Assembly (NCBI RefSeq): GCF_002095395.1
Contig: NZ_MJEI01000098.1
Coordinates: forward strand, 62,001 to 126,000
DNA: 64,000 bases
Source of the DNA: Williamsia sp. 1135
Lineage (GTDB): Bacteria > Actinomycetota > Actinomycetes > Mycobacteriales > Mycobacteriaceae
Reading direction: 5' to 3'
The notes under the pieces were generated by a model that made no database searches, was not told the origin of the DNA, and saw only the letters and a program-made list of their open reading frames with translations. This document shows, piece after piece, positions 1 to 9,162 of the stretch. A program made the position numbers and the translations under genes. Positions within the stretch are counted from its first letter, which is position 1, and every line of letters starts with the position of its first letter.

Positions 1-237
1 ATCGGCAAGGTCGATGAGAACCGCGCCGTTGGCGGCAACCGCGATCCCGCGGAACCCGCAGGTGGTGGCGAGGGCGTGCACCGAATGTTTGGCGCGGGCG
101 GTCGCCCAGACCACGACGATCCCGGCGTCGGCGGCTGCGGCCATGGCTGCAGCCGTTCGCGGACTGATCGCGCGGGCGGAGTTGAGGAGCGTGCCGTCGA
201 GGTCGGTGGCGACCAGTCGAATGTTCACATCGACCAT
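1..237 (-). CDS. HAD-superfamily (Cof-type) phosphatase, N-terminal part
   Basis: The frame is open from an ATG at 237 down to the window edge, so only the first 79 residues are present. Residues 12-16 read DLDGT, the HAD motif I with nucleophile Asp12 and general acid/base Asp14. The following helix and the stretch ending in an Ala-Asn-Gly-Ala turn match Cof-type (cap class IIB) sugar or nucleotide phosphatases. These cytosolic enzymes dephosphorylate small phospho-metabolites with Mg2+; the substrate cannot be told. It is divergent from the hydroxylase gene to its right. The family call is firm; the C-terminal half lies outside the window. Confidence 0.75.
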   Translation of the reverse strand, partial: MVDVNIRLVATDLDGTLLNSARAISPRTAAAMAAAADAGIVVVWATARAKHSVHALATTCGFRGIAVAANGAVLIDLAD

Positions 238-262
238 GGTGCCAAGCTGGACGGACTTTTGC

Positions 263-311
263 GGTACGCTTGCGTACCAATAATGGGTTACATGTTGGCC
301 CACGGTGTAAC
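263..311. promoter_or_regulatory. Two inverted repeats in a divergent promoter region
   Basis: Between the HAD gene and the hydroxylase gene there is a near-perfect palindrome, GGTACGC-TT-GCGTACC (263-278), followed by a looser repeat, GTTACA (287-292) and TGTAAC (306-311), 13 bases apart. The first has the size and symmetry of a TetR- or GntR-type operator and lies about 80-90 bases before the hydroxylase start. No regulator gene is adjacent inside the window, so the binding protein is unknown. The symmetry is seen directly; the regulatory role is inferred. Confidence 0.4.
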
Positions 312-355
312 GTGAGCACGGTCGGGTCGGTGCTGACCTGCGTGAAGGAGTGGAC

Positions 356-1309
356 GTGGACCCTCTCGTATCGGCGTTCGACACGCTGCCGCAGCCACTG
401 CGGGATCCGGTCGCGCTGGCCATCCCGTTCTTCATCCTGCTGCTTGTCATCGAGTCCGTGGCGGCCCGGGTCCTAGAGCACCGTGAGAACACAGACCGGC
501 CAGATGACCGCGAACGACCGCGACCTGGTGCCTACCGTGGCGCAGACGCCCGGGCGAGTATCTCGATGGGGCTGGTCTCCATCGCCACCATGGCGGTGTG
601 GAAGGGCCTCGCCCTATTGGGCTACGCAGCGCTTTTCGCCTACGTGGCGCCATGGCAGTTGCCTGCCGACCAGTGGTACACCTGGGTCATCGCGCTGGTC
701 GGCGTGGACGTCCTCTTCTACTTTTATCACCGCACGGCACATCGGGTCCGATTGATCTGGGCAACCCACCAGGCCCACCACTCCAGCGAATACTTCAACT
801 TCTCCACCGCTCTGCGCCAGAAGTGGAACAACAGCGGCGAGATCGTCATGTGGCTGCCTTTGCCGCTGCTCGGAGTGCCGCCATGGATGGTGTTCTTCGC
901 GTTCTCGATCAGCCTCGTCTACCAGTTCTGGATTCACACCGAACGCATCGGGCATCTCCCTCGGCCCTTCGAGTTCGTCTTCAACACACCGTCGCATCAC
1001 CGGGTCCACCACGGCCGCGACCAGGACTATCTCGACAAGAACTACGGCGGGATCCTTATCATCTGGGATCGGATCTTCGGATCATTCCAGAAAGAGCTGC
1101 AACGTCCGACCTATGGACTGACGAAGCCCGTCGACACGTTCAACATCTGGCGACTCGAGACACGCGAGTATGTGGCGATCGCCGCCGACGTCCGCAGAAC
1201 ACGATCGGTGAAAGACAAGATCGGCTACATCTTGGGTCCTCCCGGGTGGCAGCCTCGGCGCCGCGGTACCGGGGTCGATGTGGGTACCGCATCTGCGTCC
1301 TCAACCTGA
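356..1309 (+). CDS. Sterol desaturase / fatty acid hydroxylase family membrane protein
   Basis: A 317-residue integral membrane protein of the diiron fatty acid hydroxylase superfamily, which hydroxylates or desaturates lipids. The histidine clusters are visible: HRTAH at 125-129, HQAHH at 138-142 and HHRVHH at 214-219, the usual eight-His diiron ligand set. Hydrophobic segments lie near residues 20-38 and in two or more spans before the first His box. I chose the GTG at 356 because GAAGGAG (344-350) sits five bases before it; a GTG at 350 would overlap that site. The substrate is unknown; carotenoid, sterol or fatty acyl are all possible. It stands alone, followed 37 bases later by the haemoglobin fusion gene in the same direction. 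Confidence 0.8.
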   Translation: MDPLVSAFDTLPQPLRDPVALAIPFFILLLVIESVAARVLEHRENTDRPDDRERPRPGAYRGADARASISMGLVSIATMAVWKGLALLGYAALFAYVAPWQLPADQWYTWVIALVGVDVLFYFYHRTAHRVRLIWATHQAHHSSEYFNFSTALRQKWNNSGEIVMWLPLPLLGVPPWMVFFAFSISLVYQFWIHTERIGHLPRPFEFVFNTPSHHRVHHGRDQDYLDKNYGGILIIWDRIFGSFQKELQRPTYGLTKPVDTFNIWRLETREYVAIAADVRRTRSVKDKIGYILGPPGWQPRRRGTGVDVGTASASST

Positions 1310-1346
1310 CCACGGGCCAGTATCCTCGTTGCAGGAGGCCCTGCCC

Positions 1347-2117
1347 ATGATCCTCGAGTACATCAGATATCGCATTCCCGAGTCCGCCGCAACAGCTTTC
1401 GAAGACGCGTACCGCCGAGCCCAGGAGTGGCTTGCGACATCACCACACTGTGTCGACTTCGAGCTGTCGCGTGGCGTGGAGGAGCCCGATCGATACATCT
1501 TGCAGATTCGCTGGGACTCCCTCGACGGGCACATCGGTGGATTTCGATCGAGTCCCGAGTTTCGAGAATTCTTCTCCGAGATCCGGACGTACGTCGACGT
1601 GATCGAGGAGATGTCCCACTACGAGCCGACGAGCGTCGTCGGTGTGGGGGCGGGCACCAGCGTGCCGCCCACACTCTACGAGTGGGCCGGCGGTCAGGAG
1701 GCTCTGGAGAAACTGTTCGTACGGTTCTACGAGATCGTCCCCGCCGACGATCTGCTCGGGCCGCTGTTCGCCGGGATGGATCCGCATCACGCCCAGCACG
1801 TCGCGATGTGGGTCGGCGAGGTCTTCGGTGGGCCGTCGGACTACACCGATCACCGGGGCGGTTACGAGAACATGCTCGGCCACCACATCGACAAGGCGAT
1901 CACGCCGCAGCAGCGCCGGCGGTGGGTGACCCTGTTGATCGATGCGGCAGACGAGGTCGGACTGCCGGACGACGCCGAGTTCCGGGCCGCCTTCATGAGC
2001 TACCTCGAGTGGGGGACACGCCTGGCGATGGAGAACTCACAACACGGGGCGACGCCCGTCCCGCACGCCCCGGTGCCCCGGTGGGGCTGGGGTGTGGCGC
2101 CGCCCTGGCAGGGCTGA
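1347..2117 (+). CDS. ABM monooxygenase domain fused to group II truncated haemoglobin
   Basis: A 256-residue two-domain protein. Residues about 1-95 form an antibiotic-biosynthesis-monooxygenase (ABM) fold (opening MILEYIRYRI). Residues about 108-230 are a truncated haemoglobin: Phe127-Tyr128 at the B9/B10 positions of the haem pocket, a GGP-x-x-Y motif, a His pair in LGHHIDKAI of which the second is the likely proximal ligand, and the Trp of RRRWVTLL at G8, the hallmark of group II. Such ABM-trHb fusions are known in actinobacteria, with suggested roles in O2/NO chemistry or quinone oxidation. The last 25 residues are Pro/His-rich and probably disordered. Start ATG has CAGGAGG eight bases upstream. 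Confidence 0.85.
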   Translation: MILEYIRYRIPESAATAFEDAYRRAQEWLATSPHCVDFELSRGVEEPDRYILQIRWDSLDGHIGGFRSSPEFREFFSEIRTYVDVIEEMSHYEPTSVVGVGAGTSVPPTLYEWAGGQEALEKLFVRFYEIVPADDLLGPLFAGMDPHHAQHVAMWVGEVFGGPSDYTDHRGGYENMLGHHIDKAITPQQRRRWVTLLIDAADEVGLPDDAEFRAAFMSYLEWGTRLAMENSQHGATPVPHAPVPRWGWGVAPPWQG

Positions 2118-2142
2118 AACCCACTGCAACGAGTGGGTTTTT
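2117..2142. terminator. Bidirectional hairpin terminator
   Basis: AAACCCACT (2117-2125) and AGTGGGTTT (2132-2140) pair over a six-base loop and run into a short T stretch. The hairpin starts in the stop codon of the haemoglobin fusion gene and ends just before the stop of the convergent poxB-like gene, so it can serve both. Confidence 0.8.
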
Positions 2143-2145
2143 CAC

Positions 2146-3879
2146 TCAGTCGAAGAGCCGGCGGAAGACGTTGGTGTCGGCCAGGTCCATCAGTTCGTCG
2201 CCGCGTCCCGACATGATCGTCCGCAATGCGTAGAGCGTGAACCCCTTCGCCTGAGCGGCGGTCACCGTCGGCGGGATCGACAGCTCCTGACGAGCGGTGA
2301 CGACGTCGATGAGGGCCGGACCGTCGTGGCTGAGGACGTCCTTGATCGCCGACTCGAGCTGGTCGGGCTCTTCGACCCGGATGGCATGGATGCCGAGCGC
2401 CTGCGCGACCTTCGAGAAATCGGGGTTGTCCAGTTCGGTACCGAAATTGACGATGCCTGCGGCTTTCATCTCGAGTTCGACGAAGTTCAATGACGAGTTG
2501 TTGAACACCACGATTTTGACGGGCAACTTGTTCTGCCGGATCGTCAGCAGCTCGCCGAGCAGCATCGCCAGTCCGCCGTCACCGGAGAACGCGATGACCT
2601 GCCGATCGGGGAACGCGGTCTGCGCGCCGATGGCGTGTGGCACCGCGTTGGCCATCGTGCCGTGCGCGAACGACCCGATGAGCCGTCGGCGTCCGTTCAT
2701 CGTCAGGTACCGGGCCGCCCAGACGACGGGTGAACCCACGTCGGGGATGAAAACCGCGTCGTCCGATGCATTTTCGTCGACAAGCCGGGCGAGGTATTGG
2801 GGATGGATCGGCCGTTTGTTGCCGTCATTGGTGGCCAGCCCGTCGAGCTCGGTCCGGGCCTTGCGATAGTGCGCCACCGAGGTCTGCAGATGGCTCGAAT
2901 CAGAATGCTTGGTCAGCAGCGGCAGCAACGCATCGATGGTGTCCTTGACGCCGCCGACCAACCCGATGTCGATCGGCGTACGCCGTCCGAGCTGCTCGCC
3001 CCGGATGTCGACCTGGATGATCTTCGCCTTGCTGGGGAGGAACTGCTGGTACGGGAAGTCCGTGCCCAGCATCAGGAGCGTGTCGCACTTCTCCATGGCG
3101 CGGTAGCCCGATGAGAATCCCAGCAGACCCGTCATTCCCACGTCGAAGGGATTGTCGTACTCGATGAACTCCTTGCCCCGCAACGCATGGACAACCGGTG
3201 CCTGCAGCGTGTCGGCGACGGCCAGCAGTTGCGCGTGGGCATCCTCGACCCCGGCGCCGCCGAGGATGGTCACCTTCTCCGCGGAGTTGAGAACGGCCGC
3301 CGCTTCGCGAAGTCCTTCGTCAGTCGGCCGGGTGATGCGGGGTATGTGCCGGATCGGTGCCGAGGGGCGCCGGCCTGAACTCTTCTGCAAGAAGATCTCG
3401 CCGGGTATGACCACGACGGCGACGCCGCGTTTTTCGATCGCGGTGCGCATCGCGATCTCAAGAATTCGCGGCAATTGCTCTGGGACACTGACGAGTTCGT
3501 TGTAGACGCTGCATTCGTCGAAGAGGTGTTCAGGGTGGGTTTCCTGGAAGTAGGTACTTCCGATCTCAGACGCCGGTATCTGCGCGGCGATGGCCAGGAC
3601 CGGCACCCGACTGCGGTTGGCATCGAACAGGCCGTTGATGAGGTGCAGGTTGCCCGGACCGCAACTACCCGCGCAGACGGCGAGCTCCCCGGTCAGCGCG
3701 GCATCGGCTGCCGCTGCGAACGCCGCGGCCTCCTCGTGCCGGACGTGTTCCCACGTGACGGTGCCCGCCCGCCGAAGCGCATCGGTGAATCCGTTGAGTG
3801 AGTCGCCAGGCAGGCCGTAGACCCGTTTGACGCCTGAAGCGTGAATGATGTCGACGATCGTGTCCGCGATGGTGGCCAT
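2146..3879 (-). CDS. poxB: Pyruvate:quinone oxidoreductase (PoxB/Pqo-like ThDP enzyme)
   Basis: A 577-residue thiamine-diphosphate enzyme with the standard three domains: pyrimidine-binding (about 1-170), central FAD-binding (about 190-330) and pyrophosphate-binding (about 360-540, with the FSGDGG motif). It converts pyruvate to acetate plus CO2 and passes electrons to membrane quinone. The C-terminal tail (LRTIMSGRGDELMDLA) closely resembles the lipid-activated membrane-binding tail of E. coli PoxB, which favours PoxB over acetolactate synthase or oxalyl-CoA decarboxylase. I used the ATG at 3879 with GGAA just upstream; a GTG at 3888 is possible. It is divergent from ligB and stands alone. 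Confidence 0.85.
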   Translation of the reverse strand: MATIADTIVDIIHASGVKRVYGLPGDSLNGFTDALRRAGTVTWEHVRHEEAAAFAAAADAALTGELAVCAGSCGPGNLHLINGLFDANRSRVPVLAIAAQIPASEIGSTYFQETHPEHLFDECSVYNELVSVPEQLPRILEIAMRTAIEKRGVAVVVIPGEIFLQKSSGRRPSAPIRHIPRITRPTDEGLREAAAVLNSAEKVTILGGAGVEDAHAQLLAVADTLQAPVVHALRGKEFIEYDNPFDVGMTGLLGFSSGYRAMEKCDTLLMLGTDFPYQQFLPSKAKIIQVDIRGEQLGRRTPIDIGLVGGVKDTIDALLPLLTKHSDSSHLQTSVAHYRKARTELDGLATNDGNKRPIHPQYLARLVDENASDDAVFIPDVGSPVVWAARYLTMNGRRRLIGSFAHGTMANAVPHAIGAQTAFPDRQVIAFSGDGGLAMLLGELLTIRQNKLPVKIVVFNNSSLNFVELEMKAAGIVNFGTELDNPDFSKVAQALGIHAIRVEEPDQLESAIKDVLSHDGPALIDVVTARQELSIPPTVTAAQAKGFTLYALRTIMSGRGDELMDLADTNVFRRLFD

Positions 3880-3987
3880 GTTTTCCACACTAGGTGCCGC
3901 GCACCGATGACCGCCCGATGATGTCCGTTTGTGCGGAGATTGTGGCGGAATCGTCTCGGTGTCGGTTCCGGCCGATACCGTGGACGG

Positions 3988-5496
3988 GTGCTGCTTTCAG
4001 ATGTCGTGATCACGAGTTCGGCCGTCGGGGCGACGCGTTCGCGAAAGTCGAAGACAGAAGCCATCGCCGAGCTCATCCGTGGTGCCGAACCAGCCGATAT
4101 AGAGCCGGTCGTGGCGTGGCTCGCGGGGGAGACGTTGCAGGGGCGACTCGGGATCGGATGGCGAACCCTGGTCGGTGCCAAGGCCACCGCCGCCGCCGAA
4201 CCGACATGGACAGTCGCTGATGTCGACCAGATTCTTTCAGCACTGGCGGAAACGTCGGGTGCGGGGTCGGTGGCGCGTCGCAAAGAGTTGCTGACAGACC
4301 TCATGTCGAAGGCCACCGTCGACGAGCAGGAGTTCTTGATCCGGCTGCTCACCGGCGAGATCCGGCATGGCGCGCTCGAAGGTGTGATGACGGATGCGAT
4401 AGCCAAGGCCGCCGGTCTGCCACTCGACGTGGTCCGTCGTGCGTTCATGTTGTCGGGGCGGCTCCCGGCCACGGCCTCCGCGGCGATCATCGGCGGAGCC
4501 GAAGCCTTGGCGGACTTCCAACTCGAAGTCGGTCGTCCGGTCCGTCCGATGCTGGCGTCACCGGCGACGTCACTCGCCGACGCCCACGCCGCGCTCGGAG
4601 GGGATGTCAGCGTCGAGTACAAACTCGACGGCGCGCGAATCCAGGTGCACCGCAACGGCGACGACGTCTCCATTTACACAAGGACACTGAACGACATCAC
4701 CGAACGCGTTCCCGAGTTGGTCGAGCTCGTCCGCGCGCTGCCCTGCGATTCCGTCGTCCTGGACGGTGAGACCCTGGCGTTGACCGATTCAGGCAAGCCC
4801 CGCCCTTTCCAGGAGACGATGAGTCGCTTCGGCGCGAGCTCGGAACGTGAGCTCCTACTGCAGCCCTACTTCTTCGACTGCATTCACCTCGACGGCGTCG
4901 ACTTGCTCGACGAGCCGCTCTCGCGACGGCTGGCGGCGCTGGACCGAGTGGCGCCGGGTCACCGCATCCCGTCGTTGCTGCGGCCGGATCTGGCAGCGAC
5001 CGAGACGCACCTCGATGACGCGTTGGCGGGCGGACACGAGGGGATCATGATCAAGGCACTCGACTCGGTTTACGCGGCTGGTCGTCGCGGGAAGTCCTGG
5101 CAGAAGGTCAAACCCGAGCACACACTTGATCTGATCGTGCTCGGCGCCGAATGGGGCTACGGCAGACGCACCGGGTACCTGTCCAACCTCCACCTCGGTG
5201 CTCGCGACGCCGACGGTGGCGAACCGATCATGGTGGGCAAGACGTTCAAAGGCCTCACCGACGAGCTGCTCCGCTGGCAGACAGAAGAATTCCCGAAACA
5301 CGAGCGAGCCCGCGATGATCACACCGTGTATCTGAACCCAATGCTCGTCGTCGAGATCGAACTGGACGGAGCCCAGGTCAGTACCCGGTACCCGGGCAAG
5401 GTTGCGCTGCGCTTCGCGCGGGTCCTGAGGTATCGGCCGGACAAGACACCGGCCGAGGCGGACACGCTCGATGCCGTGCGCGAACTACTTCCCTGA
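3988..5496 (+). CDS. ligB: ATP-dependent DNA ligase (LigB type)
   Basis: A 502-residue ligase close in length and sequence to mycobacterial LigB (about 507 residues). The adenylated lysine is K212 in EYKLDGAR (KxDG motif). An N-terminal DNA-binding domain (1-200), the nucleotidyltransferase domain (about 205-400, with GHEGIMIKA as motif IV) and a C-terminal OB fold (ending [10 protein letters not shown]) are all present. It seals nicks using ATP; the essential replicative ligase in such organisms is the NAD-dependent LigA, so this is accessory. I used the GTG at 3988 because homology begins at [11 protein letters not shown]. Its 3' end overlaps the convergent reductase gene by 12 bases. Confidence 0.92.
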   Translation: MLLSDVVITSSAVGATRSRKSKTEAIAELIRGAEPADIEPVVAWLAGETLQGRLGIGWRTLVGAKATAAAEPTWTVADVDQILSALAETSGAGSVARRKELLTDLMSKATVDEQEFLIRLLTGEIRHGALEGVMTDAIAKAAGLPLDVVRRAFMLSGRLPATASAAIIGGAEALADFQLEVGRPVRPMLASPATSLADAHAALGGDVSVEYKLDGARIQVHRNGDDVSIYTRTLNDITERVPELVELVRALPCDSVVLDGETLALTDSGKPRPFQETMSRFGASSERELLLQPYFFDCIHLDGVDLLDEPLSRRLAALDRVAPGHRIPSLLRPDLAATETHLDDALAGGHEGIMIKALDSVYAAGRRGKSWQKVKPEHTLDLIVLGAEWGYGRRTGYLSNLHLGARDADGGEPIMVGKTFKGLTDELLRWQTEEFPKHERARDDHTVYLNPMLVVEIELDGAQVSTRYPGKVALRFARVLRYRPDKTPAEADTLDAVRELLP

Positions 5497-6126
5497 GCGA
5501 GCCAGCTCGATCACACGTGCCCGGGTCGTCTCGGCGCCGGCGGCGGCCTGTTCGGTGAAGGGTGCGAGCGGAGCGATCCGCCCCACGAGGGTGAGGTCGG
5601 CGGTCACGACCTCAACCGCCATCCCCAATGCTTTCCCGAAGACCTGAACCAAGGGCGGGATCGTGTAGTCGAGTCCCTCGTCCTTGGCGCCTGGCCCGTA
5701 GGTGAGGCCCCGGGACGAGATGATGATCACCGGCTTGCCCGCGAACGGCTGGTCGGGGGTGTCGAATGGGGCCGTCGTCCCGAGTACGTGGAGGTGATCG
5801 ATCCATGCCTTGAGCGATGAGGGGATCGACCAGTTGTACATGGGTGCGCCGATCACCAGCACGTCGGCGGCGGTGACCTCGGCGATGAGTTCCTGCTGCC
5901 GGGCCTCGGCCTCGGGACTGGGCGACTCGGCGGGTGTCCGGAGCCGGGGCGCGTAGTGCAGACCCGCATCCGACAGATGAGGCACCGGATCGCGATGCAG
6001 GTCGCGGTAGACGACCGAGCGATCGTCGCCGGCGGCCAACCACGTCTGGGCGAACAGGCCGGTCAGTTCGCGGGAGGTCGACGATGTCGTGTCTGCGGAC
6101 GAGTCGATGTGCAAGAGGGTGGGCAT
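5485..6126 (-). CDS. azoR: FMN-dependent NADH:quinone reductase / azoreductase
   Basis: A flavodoxin-fold protein of about 213 residues in the AzoR/DT-diaphorase family: the opening LLHIDSSA phosphate-binding loop for FMN, then [19 protein letters not shown], the typical active-site segment of AzoR proteins. It reduces quinones or azo compounds by two electrons using NAD(P)H, probably a detoxification role in the cytosol. Three possible starts (TTG 6144, ATG 6135, ATG 6126) all lack a clear ribosome site; I took the one that begins the conserved fold. The last codons overlap ligB on the other strand. Confidence 0.85.
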   Translation of the reverse strand: MPTLLHIDSSADTTSSTSRELTGLFAQTWLAAGDDRSVVYRDLHRDPVPHLSDAGLHYAPRLRTPAESPSPEAEARQQELIAEVTAADVLVIGAPMYNWSIPSSLKAWIDHLHVLGTTAPFDTPDQPFAGKPVIIISSRGLTYGPGAKDEGLDYTIPPLVQVFGKALGMAVEVVTADLTLVGRIAPLAPFTEQAAAGAETTRARVIELARSGK

Positions 6127-6148
6127 GCGAACCATTCTGCCCAACGCT

Positions 6149-7372
6149 TCATGCTGCAGCAGCGGCCAGCCTTCTCGCCGATGTGGTCCACATCAACAAA
6201 ATCCCTGCCCCGAGTCCGATTCCGAGGTACAGCCAACCCAGCGGCGCCTGCGAGTTCTCCGGCAAGATACCGGCCCCGGCCATCGCGACGCTGACTATGA
6301 GATAACAACCGGCACTGATGACTCCGCCGATCAACCCCAGGTTGCGCGAGAACAAACCGAGTCCGAGGCCGTACATCTGAGGGCACAGGACACCGCATCC
6401 GGCCAGCGCCAAGCAGGCGCCGAGGGTGGTCGCCCACGCACTCGGTCCGATCGTGACGGCCGAGACCAGCAGAACCAGTGCTCCGGCGACGAATACGACC
6501 CACGCTCCGATCGCGAGTTGTCGCGGCGTGGTCCGGGCTGCCAGCGCACTGCATGCGAGCTCACCGATCAGATTCGCGCCCCCGACGATCAGCGCGACCA
6601 GTCCGTATGCGGCGGGGGAGAAATCGAGCTGCTCCTGATAGAGAAAGGGTCCGATGACACCGAACACCAGCTGTGCCGCGGCCATGAGCCCGAAAACCAG
6701 GATCAAGCTGACGAACACCCGGTTTCGTAGTGCTCCGGCGAGGACTTTGCCGGTGGCCGCGACGTCGATGCGGGCGCGGTTCCCGGCGGCAAGCGTTTCG
6801 GGAAGTGCGACGGCGACCACCAATCCGACGAGCAGTGCGAGAGCGGCGATCAGAGCGAAGATCGCGCGCCAAGACATGTACTGCACCAGAACGCCTCCGA
6901 GGGCGGGTGCGAGCACCGGAGCGAGACCCCACGCGGCGCCGAGCAGGCCGGAGATCGACGTCAACCGGCTACCGCGAAAGCAGTCGGCCGCAATGGCATA
7001 CGAAAGCACCATGCACGCGCAGGCGCCGATGCCCTGCAGGAACCTGAGCCCCAGCAGCATCGGCACACTTCCTGCGACGGCGCAACCGAGGCTCGTCACG
7101 ATGACGATCGCCAGGCAGGTGAGCAGAACCTTTTTCCGACCGACTGCGTCCGCGATGATTCCGACCGGAATGAGAGCGAGGCTCATACCGAGCATGTACG
7201 CGGTGACGGTGTTCTGCATCATGGCGTTCGACGAATCGAGGTCGATGACCATGTCGGGCAGAGCCGGGGTGTAGATGTCGAGCGGAATCTGGCTGAGGGG
7301 CACAACCATCAGGAGAATCGCGACGATACCCCGCGATGGCACAGCAGGAGTTGACGCGGTCACGGGCACCAC
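6149..7372 (-). CDS. MFS drug exporter, Bcr/CflA family
   Basis: A 407-residue membrane protein with about 12 predicted hydrophobic spans and the family opening of Bcr/CflA transporters ([17 protein letters not shown] in the first span). A GRKKVLL loop after the second span matches the MFS motif A. These proteins export drugs or small metabolites by proton antiport. The start is uncertain: GTG codons at 7372 and 7369 are followed by VTAST, and no good ribosome site is visible. A palindrome 20 bases upstream (7392-7409) suggests local repression. It lies just upstream of azoR on the same strand, so the two may be co-transcribed. Confidence 0.85.
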   Translation of the reverse strand: MVPVTASTPAVPSRGIVAILLMVVPLSQIPLDIYTPALPDMVIDLDSSNAMMQNTVTAYMLGMSLALIPVGIIADAVGRKKVLLTCLAIVIVTSLGCAVAGSVPMLLGLRFLQGIGACACMVLSYAIAADCFRGSRLTSISGLLGAAWGLAPVLAPALGGVLVQYMSWRAIFALIAALALLVGLVVAVALPETLAAGNRARIDVAATGKVLAGALRNRVFVSLILVFGLMAAAQLVFGVIGPFLYQEQLDFSPAAYGLVALIVGGANLIGELACSALAARTTPRQLAIGAWVVFVAGALVLLVSAVTIGPSAWATTLGACLALAGCGVLCPQMYGLGLGLFSRNLGLIGGVISAGCYLIVSVAMAGAGILPENSQAPLGWLYLGIGLGAGILLMWTTSARRLAAAAA

Positions 7373-7391
7373 CGGGGAATCGTTTGCGGAC

Positions 7392-7409
7392 GTCGCGGTC
7401 TACCGCGAC
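7392..7409. promoter_or_regulatory. Palindromic operator candidate before the MFS gene
   Basis: GTCGCGGT-CT-ACCGCGAC is a perfect inverted repeat with eight-base arms and a two-base centre. The short centre makes a hairpin unlikely, so protein binding is the better reading. It lies 20 bases before the exporter start. The regulator is not identifiable. Confidence 0.45.
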
Positions 7410-7459
7410 CAACGAAATCCTAAGTCGTCAGTGAGGGCCCTGCGCGGCGATCGACCGAG

Positions 7460-8212
7460 TCAGGGGTTGAGACTCTCGCGGAACAGCCCTTCCAACGTTT
7501 CGAAATGTCGTTCGGCGGCATCGGCTCGATAGCTCGCGGTGTCGGACATGGTGTACCCGTGCGGCGCTCCGGGATACACCTCGGAGGTGTACAGCAGTCC
7601 GGCGGTGTCGAATGTCTGCTCGAGGATCTCGATCTTGTCCGGTGGCATCGACCGGTCGTTGTCGGCGTGCCCCAGATAGAGCCGGGCCCGGGCGCGCGTC
7701 GCGACGACGTGCGGGCTGTCAGGGGAGTCGGTGACCAGATTGCCGCCATGAAACCCTGCTGCTGCCTTCACTTCATCCGGTCGAGAACCTGCGGTGCGCA
7801 GCGCCAGGCCGGCGCCCATGCAGTAGCCCGTGACACCGATGCCGTTGCCGGTCACGTCTGGGAGTTCGAGCAGGCGATCCACATATTGATGGACATCCGC
7901 AGTCGCGAGACCGGATCCGAGTGAACGGATTCGGTCCATCGCCCCGCCCATGAACTGTTCGCGGTACTCGGGGTCGCCCAGGTCGCCCTGCGGCGCCAAT
8001 TCCTCAGCGCTGCCGTGCCTGTAGAACGCATTGGGGACCATGACGACGAATCCCCACCCGGCGATCCGGTCGGCCATCTCGAACAGGCGCGGCCGCAGAC
8101 CCAGCGCATCCATGAAGAACAGGACACCGGGACGAGCGCTGTCATCCGGGCGGGTTATGTACGCTTCCGCGACACCGTGACCGGCCTCGATTTCGATGGT
8201 GCTGCTCAACAT
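7460..8212 (-). CDS. Dienelactone hydrolase family protein
   Basis: A 250-residue alpha/beta hydrolase. The nucleophile motif GYCMGAG carries the Cys typical of dienelactone hydrolases, with Asp in HADNDRSM and His in GAPHGY completing the triad. These cytosolic enzymes hydrolyse dienelactones or other small esters in aromatic degradation, but many have unknown substrates, and no aromatic pathway genes are adjacent here. I took the ATG at 8212; a GTG at 8233 would add seven residues. The upstream gene on the same strand is the degenerate alpha/beta-fold protein, 43 bases away. Confidence 0.85.
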   Translation of the reverse strand: MLSSTIEIEAGHGVAEAYITRPDDSARPGVLFFMDALGLRPRLFEMADRIAGWGFVVMVPNAFYRHGSAEELAPQGDLGDPEYREQFMGGAMDRIRSLGSGLATADVHQYVDRLLELPDVTGNGIGVTGYCMGAGLALRTAGSRPDEVKAAAGFHGGNLVTDSPDSPHVVATRARARLYLGHADNDRSMPPDKIEILEQTFDTAGLLYTSEVYPGAPHGYTMSDTASYRADAAERHFETLEGLFRESLNP

Positions 8213-8255
8213 GAATACCAACGCTACCGCCACGGCCGGCGCCGTTGACGACGGG

Positions 8256-9092
8256 TCACACCGTGTCGGCCCGGACTCCCTGCGTAGTCCAGAATGCGGT
8301 GATGGCCGCGGCGGTCTCGGCCGGCCGCTCGATGGCCGGGACGACCCGTGCGCCCGGGATCGTCACCTCGCGGGCGTCGACCATCCGTTCGGCCACAGCT
8401 CGCGCCTCGTCCGGTGTCCACTCTCCGCGGTCGTCGGTGGTCACGAAAAGCGTGGGACAGGTGATCTGCTGCGCCGCCCACGAGAGGTCGGTTCGGTTGA
8501 GGATGGCGGTCTCGATGGCCCGGACCATGGCTGCCTTCGACGTCCGGCGCATCGAATCTTCCAGCAGTTCAAGGGCTCCTGGGTCGTTGGCTCGAGTGTG
8601 ATCGGTGAACAGCGTGTCTTCGATCGCTCGGCGAGGCAGACCTCTGGGACCGAACAGACGATACAGCGGCGCCAGGGTCCGAACCTTGCGGCGTAGTCCT
8701 GCGTCGATGGGATGGGTCGGTGCGCTGATGGCGACCAGACTTCGGATCGCGGTGTCCTGTGTCGCTGCCAGGTGCATTCCCACATGGCCACCCCAGGCGT
8801 TGCCGACCCAGTCGACGCCCGACACGTCGAGTGCAGCGAGCAGGTCCGTGGCCGCGGCGGCGCAACCAGCGATGTCGGTTGCCCGGGCCAGTGCGTCGCT
8901 GCGTCCCGCCGACGGTGCGTCGATCAGGAACAGCGTGCGGTGGCGGGCCAATTCACCGGCGACGCGGTCCCAGCTCGTCGAGTCGACGAACATGCTGTGC
9001 CACAGAACTGCCGGGGGACCGCTGCCGACCACCCGAACATGTAGAGAGCCGAGGGAGGTGGGGATACGCAGGGTTTTGTCGACGGTGGTCAT
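8256..9092 (-). CDS. Alpha/beta-hydrolase fold protein lacking catalytic Ser and His
   Basis: A 278-residue protein with the whole alpha/beta hydrolase layout. The nucleophile elbow reads VGNAWGGHVG, so residue 99 is Ala where the family has Ser. Near the C-terminus the usual PGAGH-x-P reads PGARVVP, so residue 250 is Val where the catalytic His belongs. Both changes are plain in the sequence. It is therefore probably not a classical esterase; it may be a binding or sensing protein or act by another mechanism. The ATG at 9092 follows AGAGAG by about nine bases. It is divergent from the TetR gene with a shared operator between them, so it is likely the TetR target. Confidence 0.75.
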   Translation of the reverse strand: MTTVDKTLRIPTSLGSLHVRVVGSGPPAVLWHSMFVDSTSWDRVAGELARHRTLFLIDAPSAGRSDALARATDIAGCAAAATDLLAALDVSGVDWVGNAWGGHVGMHLAATQDTAIRSLVAISAPTHPIDAGLRRKVRTLAPLYRLFGPRGLPRRAIEDTLFTDHTRANDPGALELLEDSMRRTSKAAMVRAIETAILNRTDLSWAAQQITCPTLFVTTDDRGEWTPDEARAVAERMVDAREVTIPGARVVPAIERPAETAAAITAFWTTQGVRADTV

Positions 9093-9124
9093 GGCGGTCA
9101 CTCTCTGTTGGCGTGACTTTGAAA

Positions 9125-9137
9125 TTACACTGTGTAA
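9125..9137. promoter_or_regulatory. TetR operator between hydrolase-like gene and tetR
   Basis: TTACAC-T-GTGTAA is a perfect palindrome (six-base arms) placed 33 bases before the hydrolase-like start and 26 before the tetR start. Its position in the divergent gap and its form, close to known TetR-family half sites, indicate autoregulation plus control of the neighbour. Confidence 0.75.
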
Positions 9138-9162
9138 GCCCAAAAGTGGATAGAGTGATCCG

